Assembly: GCF_000182565.1 (NCBI RefSeq)
Contig: NW_015971548.1
Location: 62,001-126,000, forward strand
DNA length: 64,000 bases
Reading direction: 5' to 3'
Source of the DNA: Spizellomyces punctatus DAOM BR117
Taxonomy: Eukaryota > Chytridiomycota > Chytridiomycetes > Spizellomycetales > Spizellomycetaceae
In this document: positions 56,188 to 64,000 of the stretch, one piece after another
How positions within the stretch are numbered: position 1 is the first letter of the stretch
Layout of the letters: the number at the start of each line of letters is the position of its first letter
The notes under the pieces: model-generated
The model's input: only the letters and a program-made list of their open reading frames with translations
What the model was told of the DNA's origin: nothing
The model's database searches: none
Translations under genes and position numbers: made by a program

Positions 56188-59100
56188 TACCATCATTGCA
56201 TGTCTCATCTTGAGTTTGCCACTTTCTCTATCGTAGCGCTGAGCGGGCTGATCTCGCTGCTCATATGAAACTGCAAACATCGTCATAGAAATCTATGCTC
56301 TATTCCAGTCTTGGATCACCTCATAGATGGAGTTAGGAAAGGGTAGAAGATATGCATCGTTCGTTCTGATCGTCCTGTACCGTGTTCGCACATCCATTTC
56401 GTTCGGATGTTTACCGTCGAGAATATAAAGGACATACACTCTTTGCCCATACTTGCGATCCAGCCATTCAGACACGTCCGACGAATTGAACGAGCACAGG
56501 CAGCAATAGGAGCTCTCACTCGACTACGAGACGCCAAGTGTCGTATTCGGAAAAAAAAAATGTGCCCGCAGGAACGTAGCAAACTCAAACACCAGTTGAT
56601 GGTATTGTCAAGGTCGAAAACCTGCTAGCAGATGGAGTGATCTTGGTTGATGCACAGTCGCACCTCTGATGTAGCCAAGGTGTCAGTTTCTCTATCAGCA
56701 CCCTATGCGTACCCTCTATGGAAGACTACCACAGATCTGATTTTAATATACCGTTCAGTTGGACCAACTCCTTTGAGAAAGGCCTCGGTTGTTCCCTTAT
56801 TGCCGTTTCAAATAGCGTTTTCCCGCTGTATAAGATTCAATGTTTATACCAATACAGGCTGTACGAGAGTAGAAGGAGGTGATAATGAGATGGGGGCCTA
56901 GGGTGACAAGGCTGCGTGGGGAATGGGTTTTACGCTAGCATTATGGATTACTGAAATTGTTAATCGGGCTCTGGATTGGCTATGGACAACCGTAATGCGT
57001 GGTTGTCCAGGCAAACTAAGTCATAAATGGAACATTGACTGGCATCAAGGATAGGAGACATGGTCATCCAAGCGATTTTCATAGACCTCCAATAAGAGAC
57101 ATGAGAGATTCTCATTTCCGAATGGGACAAGTCCCAATGATTGCCATGAAAGGATGAGGGTCCATCCCGTGCAAAGTGGGACGGCGAACGAAAGGACAGT
57201 CAACGACTAGTTGAGGTCCTCCAACAGGGTCATGGTCGACGAGGACTTGAGGTTCCTATCGTGAAAGAATATTCGACAAGCAGCGTGAGCCGGCATTCTT
57301 TATTGTTTGGGCGATCGAGCTAGATCCCATGCCGCAATCTACCGTACGGGTGAGGTGATCTCCTTTGGCTGAGCTAGAATACCATCCGCCAAGTCGGACA
57401 GTGCAAAGAATCCGCCAGACGTCTTTCTACATTGCGGTACCAGTCGCCGGTATTTTTCTTCTCCTCGTTGGCGCCTTTTGATTCTGGGAATAGTCTACCA
57501 TTCTTCTACCGGTTTACCAAATGATCTTACATCTCTAGCCGCGACTTCTCGGGCAAAAGTGAGAACTCAACCGTCGGATTCGAGGTCTGCCTGGTTGAGA
57601 CGTGCTTTATAATATTGTCACTCGCCGTGGTGGGAGAGGAACGACATCTTTCTAACTTGATCCAATCTAGAGATGCAGGTACACCTCACGGGAATCTGGT
57701 GATTAGAGCCGGTCCCAGTACTGCCCCCAATTTGGATGTAAGGCGAAACGTCAATCCTCGTTTGAGTCTGAATTCTTGGCCATCTTCTCTTGGGACAATC
57801 TTCTCATTGTGCCTGGAGTCCCTCAAGGTCCACGAGAAGATCTGCAATCTGATCTCTGGAATGGTCCTAGAAAATCGTGGGATTTGAGATTGGTATGGTC
57901 GATGTAAAAAATGCACAGCATTTCAAGGAGATGTGTTCAGAAAATGAACATCTCTTCTAGGCTCTTAATCTCGGAGGGGGACGCTGCTTCTGATCCAATC
58001 CAGGAGCCTGCAGGATACTGTCTCAGGCTTTCTTGTTTGCTCCGCATGCGGCTGACTCCATGTCTGGAGGGGGGACGCTGTTGCGAAAGGGGGACGGAAA
58101 CACAAAGTCTGAAAGGCGCAAACTCTTCTTTGAAGCGCGTAGTCGTGGTCCATCGTTGACATGACCGTCGGCCGTGAATGAAAGTGTTAAGATGGATGAT
58201 GCCCAGGGAATCCTTCGTCGACTGCAAATGGGAAGAGCGCCGATAATCTTCCTTCTCCTCATGTGCCCGACCGAAGTGATCCACTGGTGGGCAATGCCCT
58301 AGCCTCTTGTGAACTTTGGAATTTCGCAGCCAAGTATCGTCCGGCAATCCAGTGCTCTCATGCGTACGATGGGATGCACCATACTCCAGCATCGATAACA
58401 GTCTCTAAGCGGCGTATTGACTGTAGTCCAGAACTGAGGAGAGGTCTTCTCCCTGATTTCTCCCTGAGCATTTGTCCAGCCTATGGCGCAAAGCTAAGAG
58501 ATCAACACATACTCGACCACACTTGGTATTGGGTAGGAGATACAGCGTCAAACGGTACGGCGTTCAGATATAAGGGCCATTTGTTGGTCGGGGAGATGTC
58601 GCAATTGTTCATGTGGAAAGAGAAAGAGGCGAAGATGGAGAGACGAACTTTTTTTAGTCCTTAGGACCTTCGTGAGCAAAGAACGATTCAGAGAGAACAT
58701 TTGGGGAATGCCGCACGAGATGGCCGAGATTCGGGACGTTTTCTAATCGTGATGTATTGCTCTTCCGCCTTATTTTCCTCTTCTTCTTCCTCCGCTGAAC
58801 CATGCTCATGCAACTCCTCCTAATCAATTGGAGACGGTGCTTCTTGGAACACATCAATAGCAGGTGGGAGCTAATGTCTGCACTAAACTGCTCTGCACAC
58901 TCATCTCCATTTGGCGATGGACGCGGGTCTTGTCCGTTTTCCGGTAGGTCCGTGTAATGGCCAAACCTTTTCCATCTCTCATTTTTCCTGTATCTATTGT
59001 TGAGACTTCGCTATCCGTGTCTGAATCCATTCCTCGATGAGTTGATAGCCGGGAGATGTCGTAGGCACGAGATCGGAAAAGTTCTCTCTGGTGGACACTG

Positions 59101-60105
59101 CAATGTTTGTCAGTTGAGCAAGCTGCTCTCAAATGTTCTCTCTCTCCAAGCAGATCTCTCCGAGAGAAAGTGAGGGATTCGGGCAGTTGTGTATCCGCTA
59201 TCCAAGAGGAGACATCCGGTAGATGACCACCTTCGGCGCAGGTGAGTCCGTTGCCATTTGCCCCAGCTATGGAATGCGGTCCTGTTGACTTGGGTGCGAG
59301 CTTTTCGATGGCCGTTACGTTGTGTTGTGTATTTCCAGAATTGCGATAGCAGCGAAAGGCGTGTCATTCCCGTTCTTACCATTTGCATTGTTTGTTTCTC
59401 GTGTGGATTCCCAAGGCTCTCTCTTGCAGGCTTCAGAGGATCTGCAAACTGCTCCTTCAGTCTTCAAGCGAGGATCTCTTTTCGGCCAGAGATCCCTGTC
59501 CATCTCGTCAAAATATGAGATACAAAGGCATGTTTCCGTTACAAGCAATGTGAAAAACTCTATGGCTGCGGGCAGCGAATGTACGGCAATTGCACGTTCC
59601 AATCCTCGGGAGAATACTCATTCATAATCATAGGGCCAGTGTCTTGATGCTCAGCTCCGGAGGTCCATTTGAAAAGAGATGGTAAGAAGATTCTAAATTC
59701 GAGGACTCCAAGCTCATTTCAGCGGCACTCTGTATAAACAGTTGTCCGGCGGGATGAGACGGGGGACTCGGGCGGGAGATGCTTTCAACCAATACACCGG
59801 CGACCTACCAGCCATCCACCATTTATGAGTGAGAAAGGACAACGGATCTTGCTAACATCATCCATCATTTGAAGCAGTCTTGGACTGGTGGATCTCTTGG
59901 TGGGCGTCACCAGTTCCAAAATATCCAGTACAAGTCGTTCCCACACATGTACAGCACCCAAAGGTCCACATCACTTTCGTTAATTGCCTTAGCCTTGGGC
60001 AAGGCTACTCGTTAGCGACCAACTTTTTACCCAACCAGCAACCAGGCACCCATATCCCTATCGGAGGCGTCCTATGCTCTCATATCGACCGATGTCGTGC
60101 GAAAA
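56188..60105. other. Long gene-poor region, possible gene relics
   Basis: Nearly 4 kb contain no gene I can support. One minus-strand segment, 56475-56293, reads like protein (SEWLDRKYGQRVYVLYILDG, then AYLLPFPNSIYEVIQDWN) and may be the end of a decayed gene. Open frames around 57937-58664 and 59110-59640 have a biased composition and no recognised domain. Base composition is less AT-rich than in the intergenic DNA further left. Old mobile-element debris is possible, but I found no reverse transcriptase, transposase or integrase motif. Confidence 0.45.
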
Positions 60106-60967
60106 CGTTTCAACAAATCACCTCAAAGGTCGCGAAGAAAGCAGACTAGCAGACTTCAGGCTTGCCTAGCGACCGCCGCACCTGTTTCTGAATATCGTCG
60201 GGAAGAGAAGCCGACGTGACGCGCCCGAAACCCTTACAGTTACTGCCCACCATCAGGCACTACAAACAAACACACTGCATCGAGTCGTCGCCAGATCGAC
60301 CTCGACATTCGACCTTTCTCCAGAGTCGCCACAATCCTACGCGAAATCTGCATCATTCCTAACGAAGAATGGGCCGCTTACCGAACCGGATACCGCAAAG
60401 AACTCTGTGAGTTCCGCCTGAAACCAACAACCTCCGACTTGGCCACCAAATATACCACAATACGGTGGCTAGCCGAAATTTTCTTCACGCTAGGAGTTGA
60501 CACATATGAGCAGCTCGTCCAGCTGCATTGGAAATGGGGCGATTCAGAAAGTTTCCTTTTGACGTCAGCTCAACATAGCATCAAAAACGTTTCAAGATGG
60601 ATATCAACAAGGAGTACATTCTCTTCACAGGGACTGTTAGAATAAGCGGTCTTGTGATTTGCTTGGAAGACTATTATCAATGGAATGATGACTCCATAAG
60701 CAATGTCAGTTGAAACATTTGTCAAACATCTCCCTTTTCGCGTGAAAGAAGTTGTGAAAGACACCGATATAGAGACCCGAACTTTCAGCGACCCGGTCTT
60801 AGCCTGGAACTGCGCGGTGATGGTGGGCAGTAACTGTAAGGGTTTCGGGCGCGTCACGTCGGCTTCTCTTCCCGACGATATTCAGAAACAGGTGCGGCGG
60901 TCGCTAGGCAAGCCTGAAGTCTGCTAGTCTGCTTTCTTCGCGACCTTTGAGGTGATTTGTTGGAACG
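60106..60967. repeat. Foldback element: 150-bp inverted repeat with 562-bp loop
   Basis: The left arm 60106-60255 and right arm 60818-60967 are reverse complements of each other with essentially one mismatch seen (CGTTTCAAC against CGTTCCAAC). The left arm contains AAGGTCGCGAAGAAAGCAG and TTACTGCCCACCATCA. The spacer (60256-60817) contains an open plus-strand frame that ends at 60645 and looks protein-like (ATILREICIIPNEEWAAYRT, TIRWLAEIFFTLGVDTYEQL). It may be a fold-back transposon, or a gene fragment caught between duplicated arms. Confidence 0.8.
60296..60645 (+). pseudogene. Protein-like frame inside the inverted repeat
   Basis: The frame reads DLDIRPFSRVATILREICII...RTGYRKELCEFRLKP...KYTTIRWLAEIFFTLGVDTY, ending in TAA. 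It has the amphipathic look of a true protein but no start codon and no recognised family. It lies wholly within the loop of the inverted repeat. It is probably a gene fragment. Confidence 0.35.
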
Positions 60968-61092
60968 GGTTGCCTTGTTTTTGGGCCTGCTCGTCCATTC
61001 CTATGTACTATGTAATGTAGAGAATATTATCGGAGCAAGCGCATGTCGCAGGCAGAAAGACATAGAACAGATGGGCGCTAACGTCCAAGATA

Positions 61093-61114
61093 CCCTAATC
61101 CTAATCCCTAACCC
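61093..61114. repeat. Short telomere-like tract
   Basis: The plus strand holds CCCTAATCCTAATCCCTAAC followed by CC, that is, about three and a half degenerate TTAGGG units read on the other strand. It lies four bases from the end of the dioxygenase gene. Confidence 0.7.
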
Positions 61115-61117
61115 ATC

Positions 61118-61702
61118 TCATCTATACATGACGTCTGTTCGAATAACATACTTCGTCCCCTCTTTCACCACGCTGCCTTCATGAAGCATCTCATGCTCAA
61201 AGATGAGCACCCTCCCTGTCTTCGGGGTCACTGAGTGGAGAATCTTCCGTTCGAGCCCTGTGAAACGGAGGAAAGTCGTCTCCCCACCAGAGAAGCCCTC
61301 ATTGAGATAGATCTGAACGGTGATGAAACTGGTCTCGCTGCCATCCGGAGTTGTGTACTCCCCATCGAAATGAGGCTTGAAATAGTGACCTTTGGAGTAG
61401 CGCAAGAACTTTAACTGATTGTTCAAGCGAGACAAGGTTCTCCCGCTCCAAGTCAATGGAAGGACATCTCTCAAGCGCTGCAAGACGCAATCAGCGAGGC
61501 TGGCATCGTCGTTTAGCCAGCGCAAACAGTTGCGGATCTGCTTGCAAGCAACTTGCTGACCATTGTCGTTCACTGTTGCGTGAGCAAAACCGTCGCTGCG
61601 CTCCGCGAGATCAATGAGCTCCTGGCACTCCTCGCCTGAAAAAACGGAGTCCACTACCAACGCAAAGCGTCCGCTGAGGTTCAAGTTCTGGGCAACGGGC
61701 AT
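61118..61702 (-). CDS. 2-oxoglutarate/Fe(II) dioxygenase, prolyl 4-hydroxylase type
   Basis: A single exon encodes 194 residues of the P4Hc fold. Iron ligands are His111 and Asp113 (KPHFDGEY) and His174 (EMLHEGSV). Arg188 (YVIRTDVMYR) should bind the 2-oxoglutarate carboxylate. The double-stranded beta helix strands FITVQIYLNEGFSGGETTFL and GRVLIFEH are clear. It is short and has no signal peptide, so it is probably cytosolic or nuclear. The substrate, peptide or other, is unknown. The last residue lies next to the telomere-like tract at 61093-61114. Confidence 0.9.
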   Translation of the reverse strand: MPVAQNLNLSGRFALVVDSVFSGEECQELIDLAERSDGFAHATVNDNGQQVACKQIRNCLRWLNDDASLADCVLQRLRDVLPLTWSGRTLSRLNNQLKFLRYSKGHYFKPHFDGEYTTPDGSETSFITVQIYLNEGFSGGETTFLRFTGLERKILHSVTPKTGRVLIFEHEMLHEGSVVKEGTKYVIRTDVMYR

Positions 61703-62293
61703 GACGGGTGTTGTTGTAGTTGTGGTTTTTTGCTATTGAGATGCTCTGTTTGTGGAGCTATGCGGACAGGAAGCTCGAACGATCTCGACGATTTGGTGCG
61801 TTCGTGAGCGTGCGCGTTTGCCGCGTGATCTGCTTTTGGCCATCGCGTTTCGCTTATACACGACGACTTACTTTTGGTACAAGGGTAGATTAGACAACAT
61901 TCTCCAGCTCAAAGTCTTTTTCCAATATTGATTCTATCTTATTTGTTTACTTCAGGGGCGGAAATAAGCCAAACTCTCTTTACCAACGCAAGCAGAAGTC
62001 ACTAGTGTGGATACGCTCGACCGCTTTCGTACAAATTTGAAATAGTTTCACTTCCCGTCTGACCCTACCTGTCGGGTCGTAGAGGACCGATCTGTTATAC
62101 TTTAGTATTGCATCATAAGGACACTTTGCTAGTAGATAGGTGTTTAGCCTGCTCACTTTTATCGATAAACTCCCAGGACTCATCACGCGCTTGTAAAACG
62201 AACGTGATCAGGTTAGCGGCGGCTTCGTTTCAGCCGTATGGAAAGTCTTTCATGGATTCGTGTCTAGAATACACTTTACGTTTGCTATAAAGC
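61703..62293. other. Intergenic region
   Basis: 591 bp between two minus-strand genes. No gene or repeat recognised. Confidence 0.5.
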
Positions 62294-62971
62294 TTATGAT
62301 TTTGAGCAGAAATAGAACAAGAGAGAAACTGGCACAAACCCTATCACGAAACTGAGCAAGGCAGGGGCCAATGGTCCCCGTGCCCTCCAGAGGCCACCGA
62401 TTTTCAAGGCTAGGCTGGCAACCGCTCCTATGGTAAAGAAAAGGTTCGCCCCAAACGACAGCTTACTGTCCGTTATCGCCTTCTTGGTCCATGTGGTCTG
62501 ATACAACCCGAGGCCAAATTGTGCCCCGGTCAGACACAACGGAATGAGAACGGAGACAAAGTAGTCTCGATAGATCCTCGCTTTCGTCACAAACAGGTCA
62601 TGCGAATCGTCGCGACTGACATAAACTGCCACGACAATTGATCTTCCTTCAACGTTGTAAGAATACTTTGATCGGGGAACGAGGAACCCCGTCTTGTCGT
62701 GAAGCTGCTTTTCCCGCTGGAAGCGGTGGCAGTAAATATTTGCGCGAACAAGGTGCTGTACTTGAATAGGGCTGAGCGACGTGCGTAGGAAGTGTCCCAT
62801 GTCGAACAGCTTTGAGAGGTCGGATTCCAAGATGTGCAGGCTGGCTTCAGCGTATTGAAAAGCTAGCACGCTATGGTTGAACGCCTTGCAAAACAGCATC
62901 TTCTTTCTGACACTGCCGTCTGCCCAGTATACAATATGGTGCAGGATCTCTGGAGGAAGTCTCTTGCCCAT
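62294..62971 (-). CDS. F-box-like N-terminus with three C-terminal membrane helices
   Basis: From the ATG shared with its neighbour (62971) the frame gives 225 residues. An in-frame ATG at 63133 would add 54. The N-terminus KRLPPEILHHIVYWADGS followed by KKMLFCKAFN looks like a short F-box. The middle is unrelated to the neighbour. The C-terminus has three hydrophobic helices (SVLIPLCLTGAQFGLGLY, LFFTIGAVASLALKIGGLW, ALLSFVIGFVPVSLLFYF). An E-box palindrome GATCACGTGATC lies at 63074-63085, about 105 bp upstream of the start. The function is unknown. It forms a tandem pair with 63147-63815. Confidence 0.65.
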   Translation of the reverse strand: MGKRLPPEILHHIVYWADGSVRKKMLFCKAFNHSVLAFQYAEASLHILESDLSKLFDMGHFLRTSLSPIQVQHLVRANIYCHRFQREKQLHDKTGFLVPRSKYSYNVEGRSIVVAVYVSRDDSHDLFVTKARIYRDYFVSVLIPLCLTGAQFGLGLYQTTWTKKAITDSKLSFGANLFFTIGAVASLALKIGGLWRARGPLAPALLSFVIGFVPVSLLFYFCSKS

Positions 62972-63073
62972 CGTGATGCAGCCGGAAGAGATGGGGTCAG
63001 ATGAGGGGGGATTTTCCAGATGGCTATCATATGGACTGCGGGTGGCAGAATGGAACGATTTCCTCTTAAGTTT

Positions 63074-63085
63074 GATCACGTGATC
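63074..63085. promoter_or_regulatory. E-box palindrome upstream of the F-box-like gene
   Basis: GATCACGTGATC is a perfect 12-bp palindrome centred on CACGTG. The tandem paralogue has CACGTG at 63896-63901, at nearly the same distance from its ATG. Confidence 0.5.
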
Positions 63086-63146
63086 CAGATTGAGGCCATC
63101 TGGCCACCAGGGCCGAGGGTAAACAAGGAACAATCATGTAGTCTTC

Positions 63147-63815
63147 TTATACAGGAATAATGTCTTCCGGTGGGGGAAGGTGAGCCCAAAAGTAGAACTT
63201 CCTGACTTCCCGGGGCACCATAGCTAGGCCCCATAAAACAGACTTAAAGTCGGTCGCATCGACAAGTGTATCGCGAATTATGGAACAGATGATGGGTGAT
63301 TTGATCTCTCCGTCAGAGTTTTTGTACCATCGGAAAAGGATCCGGTCTCCGTCTTCCACCAAGGAGGACCGTCCAACCTGGCCAAGCATCGTCGAAACTA
63401 CGCGGTTGGGATCCCCGTGAGATTTTGTAATTTTCATCCTCCAGAATTGCAAGGAACTTGCGATAATCTCGGCTGCATCCGGCGACAGCGTGGGGTCAAT
63501 TGCGGTTGCGAGTTCCGTTACGGCGTCGAGAGTCCGATATTCAAGCTCATGTCCCTCTAGAATGGCTAGACCTGTCCGAACGATGCGCTGGAAAGGAACA
63601 GCGCCAGTGTTATGCAGAAATGCCTCTTGAAAGGCTGCTACAAGAAATTGCCGGTGCACCAGGCTGGATTCAGCGTATCTGAAAGCTAGCACGCTGCGGT
63701 TGAACGCCTTGCAGAACAGCATCTTCTTTCTCACACTGCCGTCTGCCCAGTACACAATATGGTGCAGGATCTCGAAAGGAAGTCTCTTGCCCATTGTGAT
63801 GCAGCCGGAAGACAT
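63147..63815 (-). CDS. F-box-like protein, tandem paralogue with different C-terminus
   Basis: The frame encodes 222 residues from MSSGCITMGKR, or 215 from the second ATG (63794), which aligns with the neighbour's start. The first about 45 residues (KRLPFEILHHIVYWADGSVR, then LFCKAFNRSVLAFRYAESSL) are nearly identical to those of the gene at 62294-62971, also at DNA level. After this point the two proteins are unrelated. This one is a soluble-looking domain (LSPDAAEIIASSLQFWRMKI, FRWYKNSDGEIKSPII). The function is unknown; the F-box call rests on a short hydrophobic pattern only. Confidence 0.65.
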   Translation of the reverse strand: MSSGCITMGKRLPFEILHHIVYWADGSVRKKMLFCKAFNRSVLAFRYAESSLVHRQFLVAAFQEAFLHNTGAVPFQRIVRTGLAILEGHELEYRTLDAVTELATAIDPTLSPDAAEIIASSLQFWRMKITKSHGDPNRVVSTMLGQVGRSSLVEDGDRILFRWYKNSDGEIKSPIICSIIRDTLVDATDFKSVLWGLAMVPREVRKFYFWAHLPPPEDIIPV

Positions 63816-64000
63816 GGCGTGGTGGTGGGTATTCTTCCAACTTTTTCGATTGAGGTGACGGCTCGGAAACCCGCGCGGGTCAATTTGGTATTAATCACGT
63901 GAAGGTTCGGGCTAGAATGTCGTTATGGTGTGAGCGCCTTCCCCACATACCTTCGTCCACTTCCCTACTGTTGCCATGCACGTCTTCGTGCACGACGCCA

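Noticed and set aside
57937-58664. Reverse transcriptase or other retrotransposon gene
   Set aside because: Long open frames exist on both strands, but none contains a YxDD, integrase or zinc-knuckle motif.
1-64000. CRISPR arrays, bacterial operons, biosynthetic gene cluster
   Set aside because: No spaced identical repeats. The genes are intron-containing and functionally unrelated.

Overview
This window looks like nuclear DNA from a fungus, probably an early-diverging (chytrid-like or similar) lineage. The evidence is short spliceosomal introns of 50 to 110 nt in most genes, a Zn2Cys6 regulator, a Furry/Tao3/Mor2 cell-morphogenesis protein, a Tda3-like oxidoreductase, the spliceosomal helicase Prp22, a concentrative nucleoside transporter, and a membrane protein of a type I associate with early-diverging fungi. 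The placement is inferred from gene content only. One assembly gap of 318 N lies inside the Furry gene.

Layout. 1-9 kb is a repeat-rich graveyard. It holds two diverged copies of a repeat, an inverted-repeat pair, a 752-bp TA-flanked MITE-like element, one intact tRNA-Gly(GCC) with several decayed copies, two or three unrecognised genes, an internally deleted AP-endonuclease-2 (Apn2-like) pseudogene, and a detached 3' end of an FAD oxidoreductase gene whose intact paralogue lies at 13.8-15.1 kb. 9.9-50.4 kb is a normal gene-dense region: CNT nucleoside transporter, Gfo/Idh/MocA dehydrogenase, Tda3-like FAD oxidoreductase, a Q/Y-rich protein, a small unknown protein, an aquaporin, a serine-rich protein, a DnaJ-type zinc-finger protein with acidic repeats, a Zn2Cys6 factor, a Fe/Mn superoxide dismutase carrying a signal peptide and a C-terminal RDEL, Prp22, a bHLH-zipper factor, ribosomal protein eL42, and Furry/Tao3. 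51-56 kb holds a two-TM membrane protein and a secreted Pro/Gly/Asn-rich protein with a GPI-like tail. 56.2-61.1 kb is almost gene-free and contains a 150-bp near-perfect inverted repeat. 61.1-64 kb holds a prolyl-4-hydroxylase-type dioxygenase beside a short telomere-like tract, and a tandem pair of genes that share an F-box-like N-terminus but have unrelated C-termini.

The genes do not form an obvious pathway cluster. I rebuilt exon structures by hand and kept reading frame across every junction given. Several recoveries depend on this: two GC-AG introns supported by protein conservation or internal repeat symmetry, the Zn2Cys6 cluster split by an intron, the RDEL terminus of the SOD, and the GPI-like tail. 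The most interesting items are the predicted ER-resident Fe/Mn-SOD, the cysteine-rich DDD(V/I)PL-repeat protein, the sister genes with swapped C-termini, the foldback inverted repeat, and the tRNA-Gly/repeat/pseudogene graveyard.
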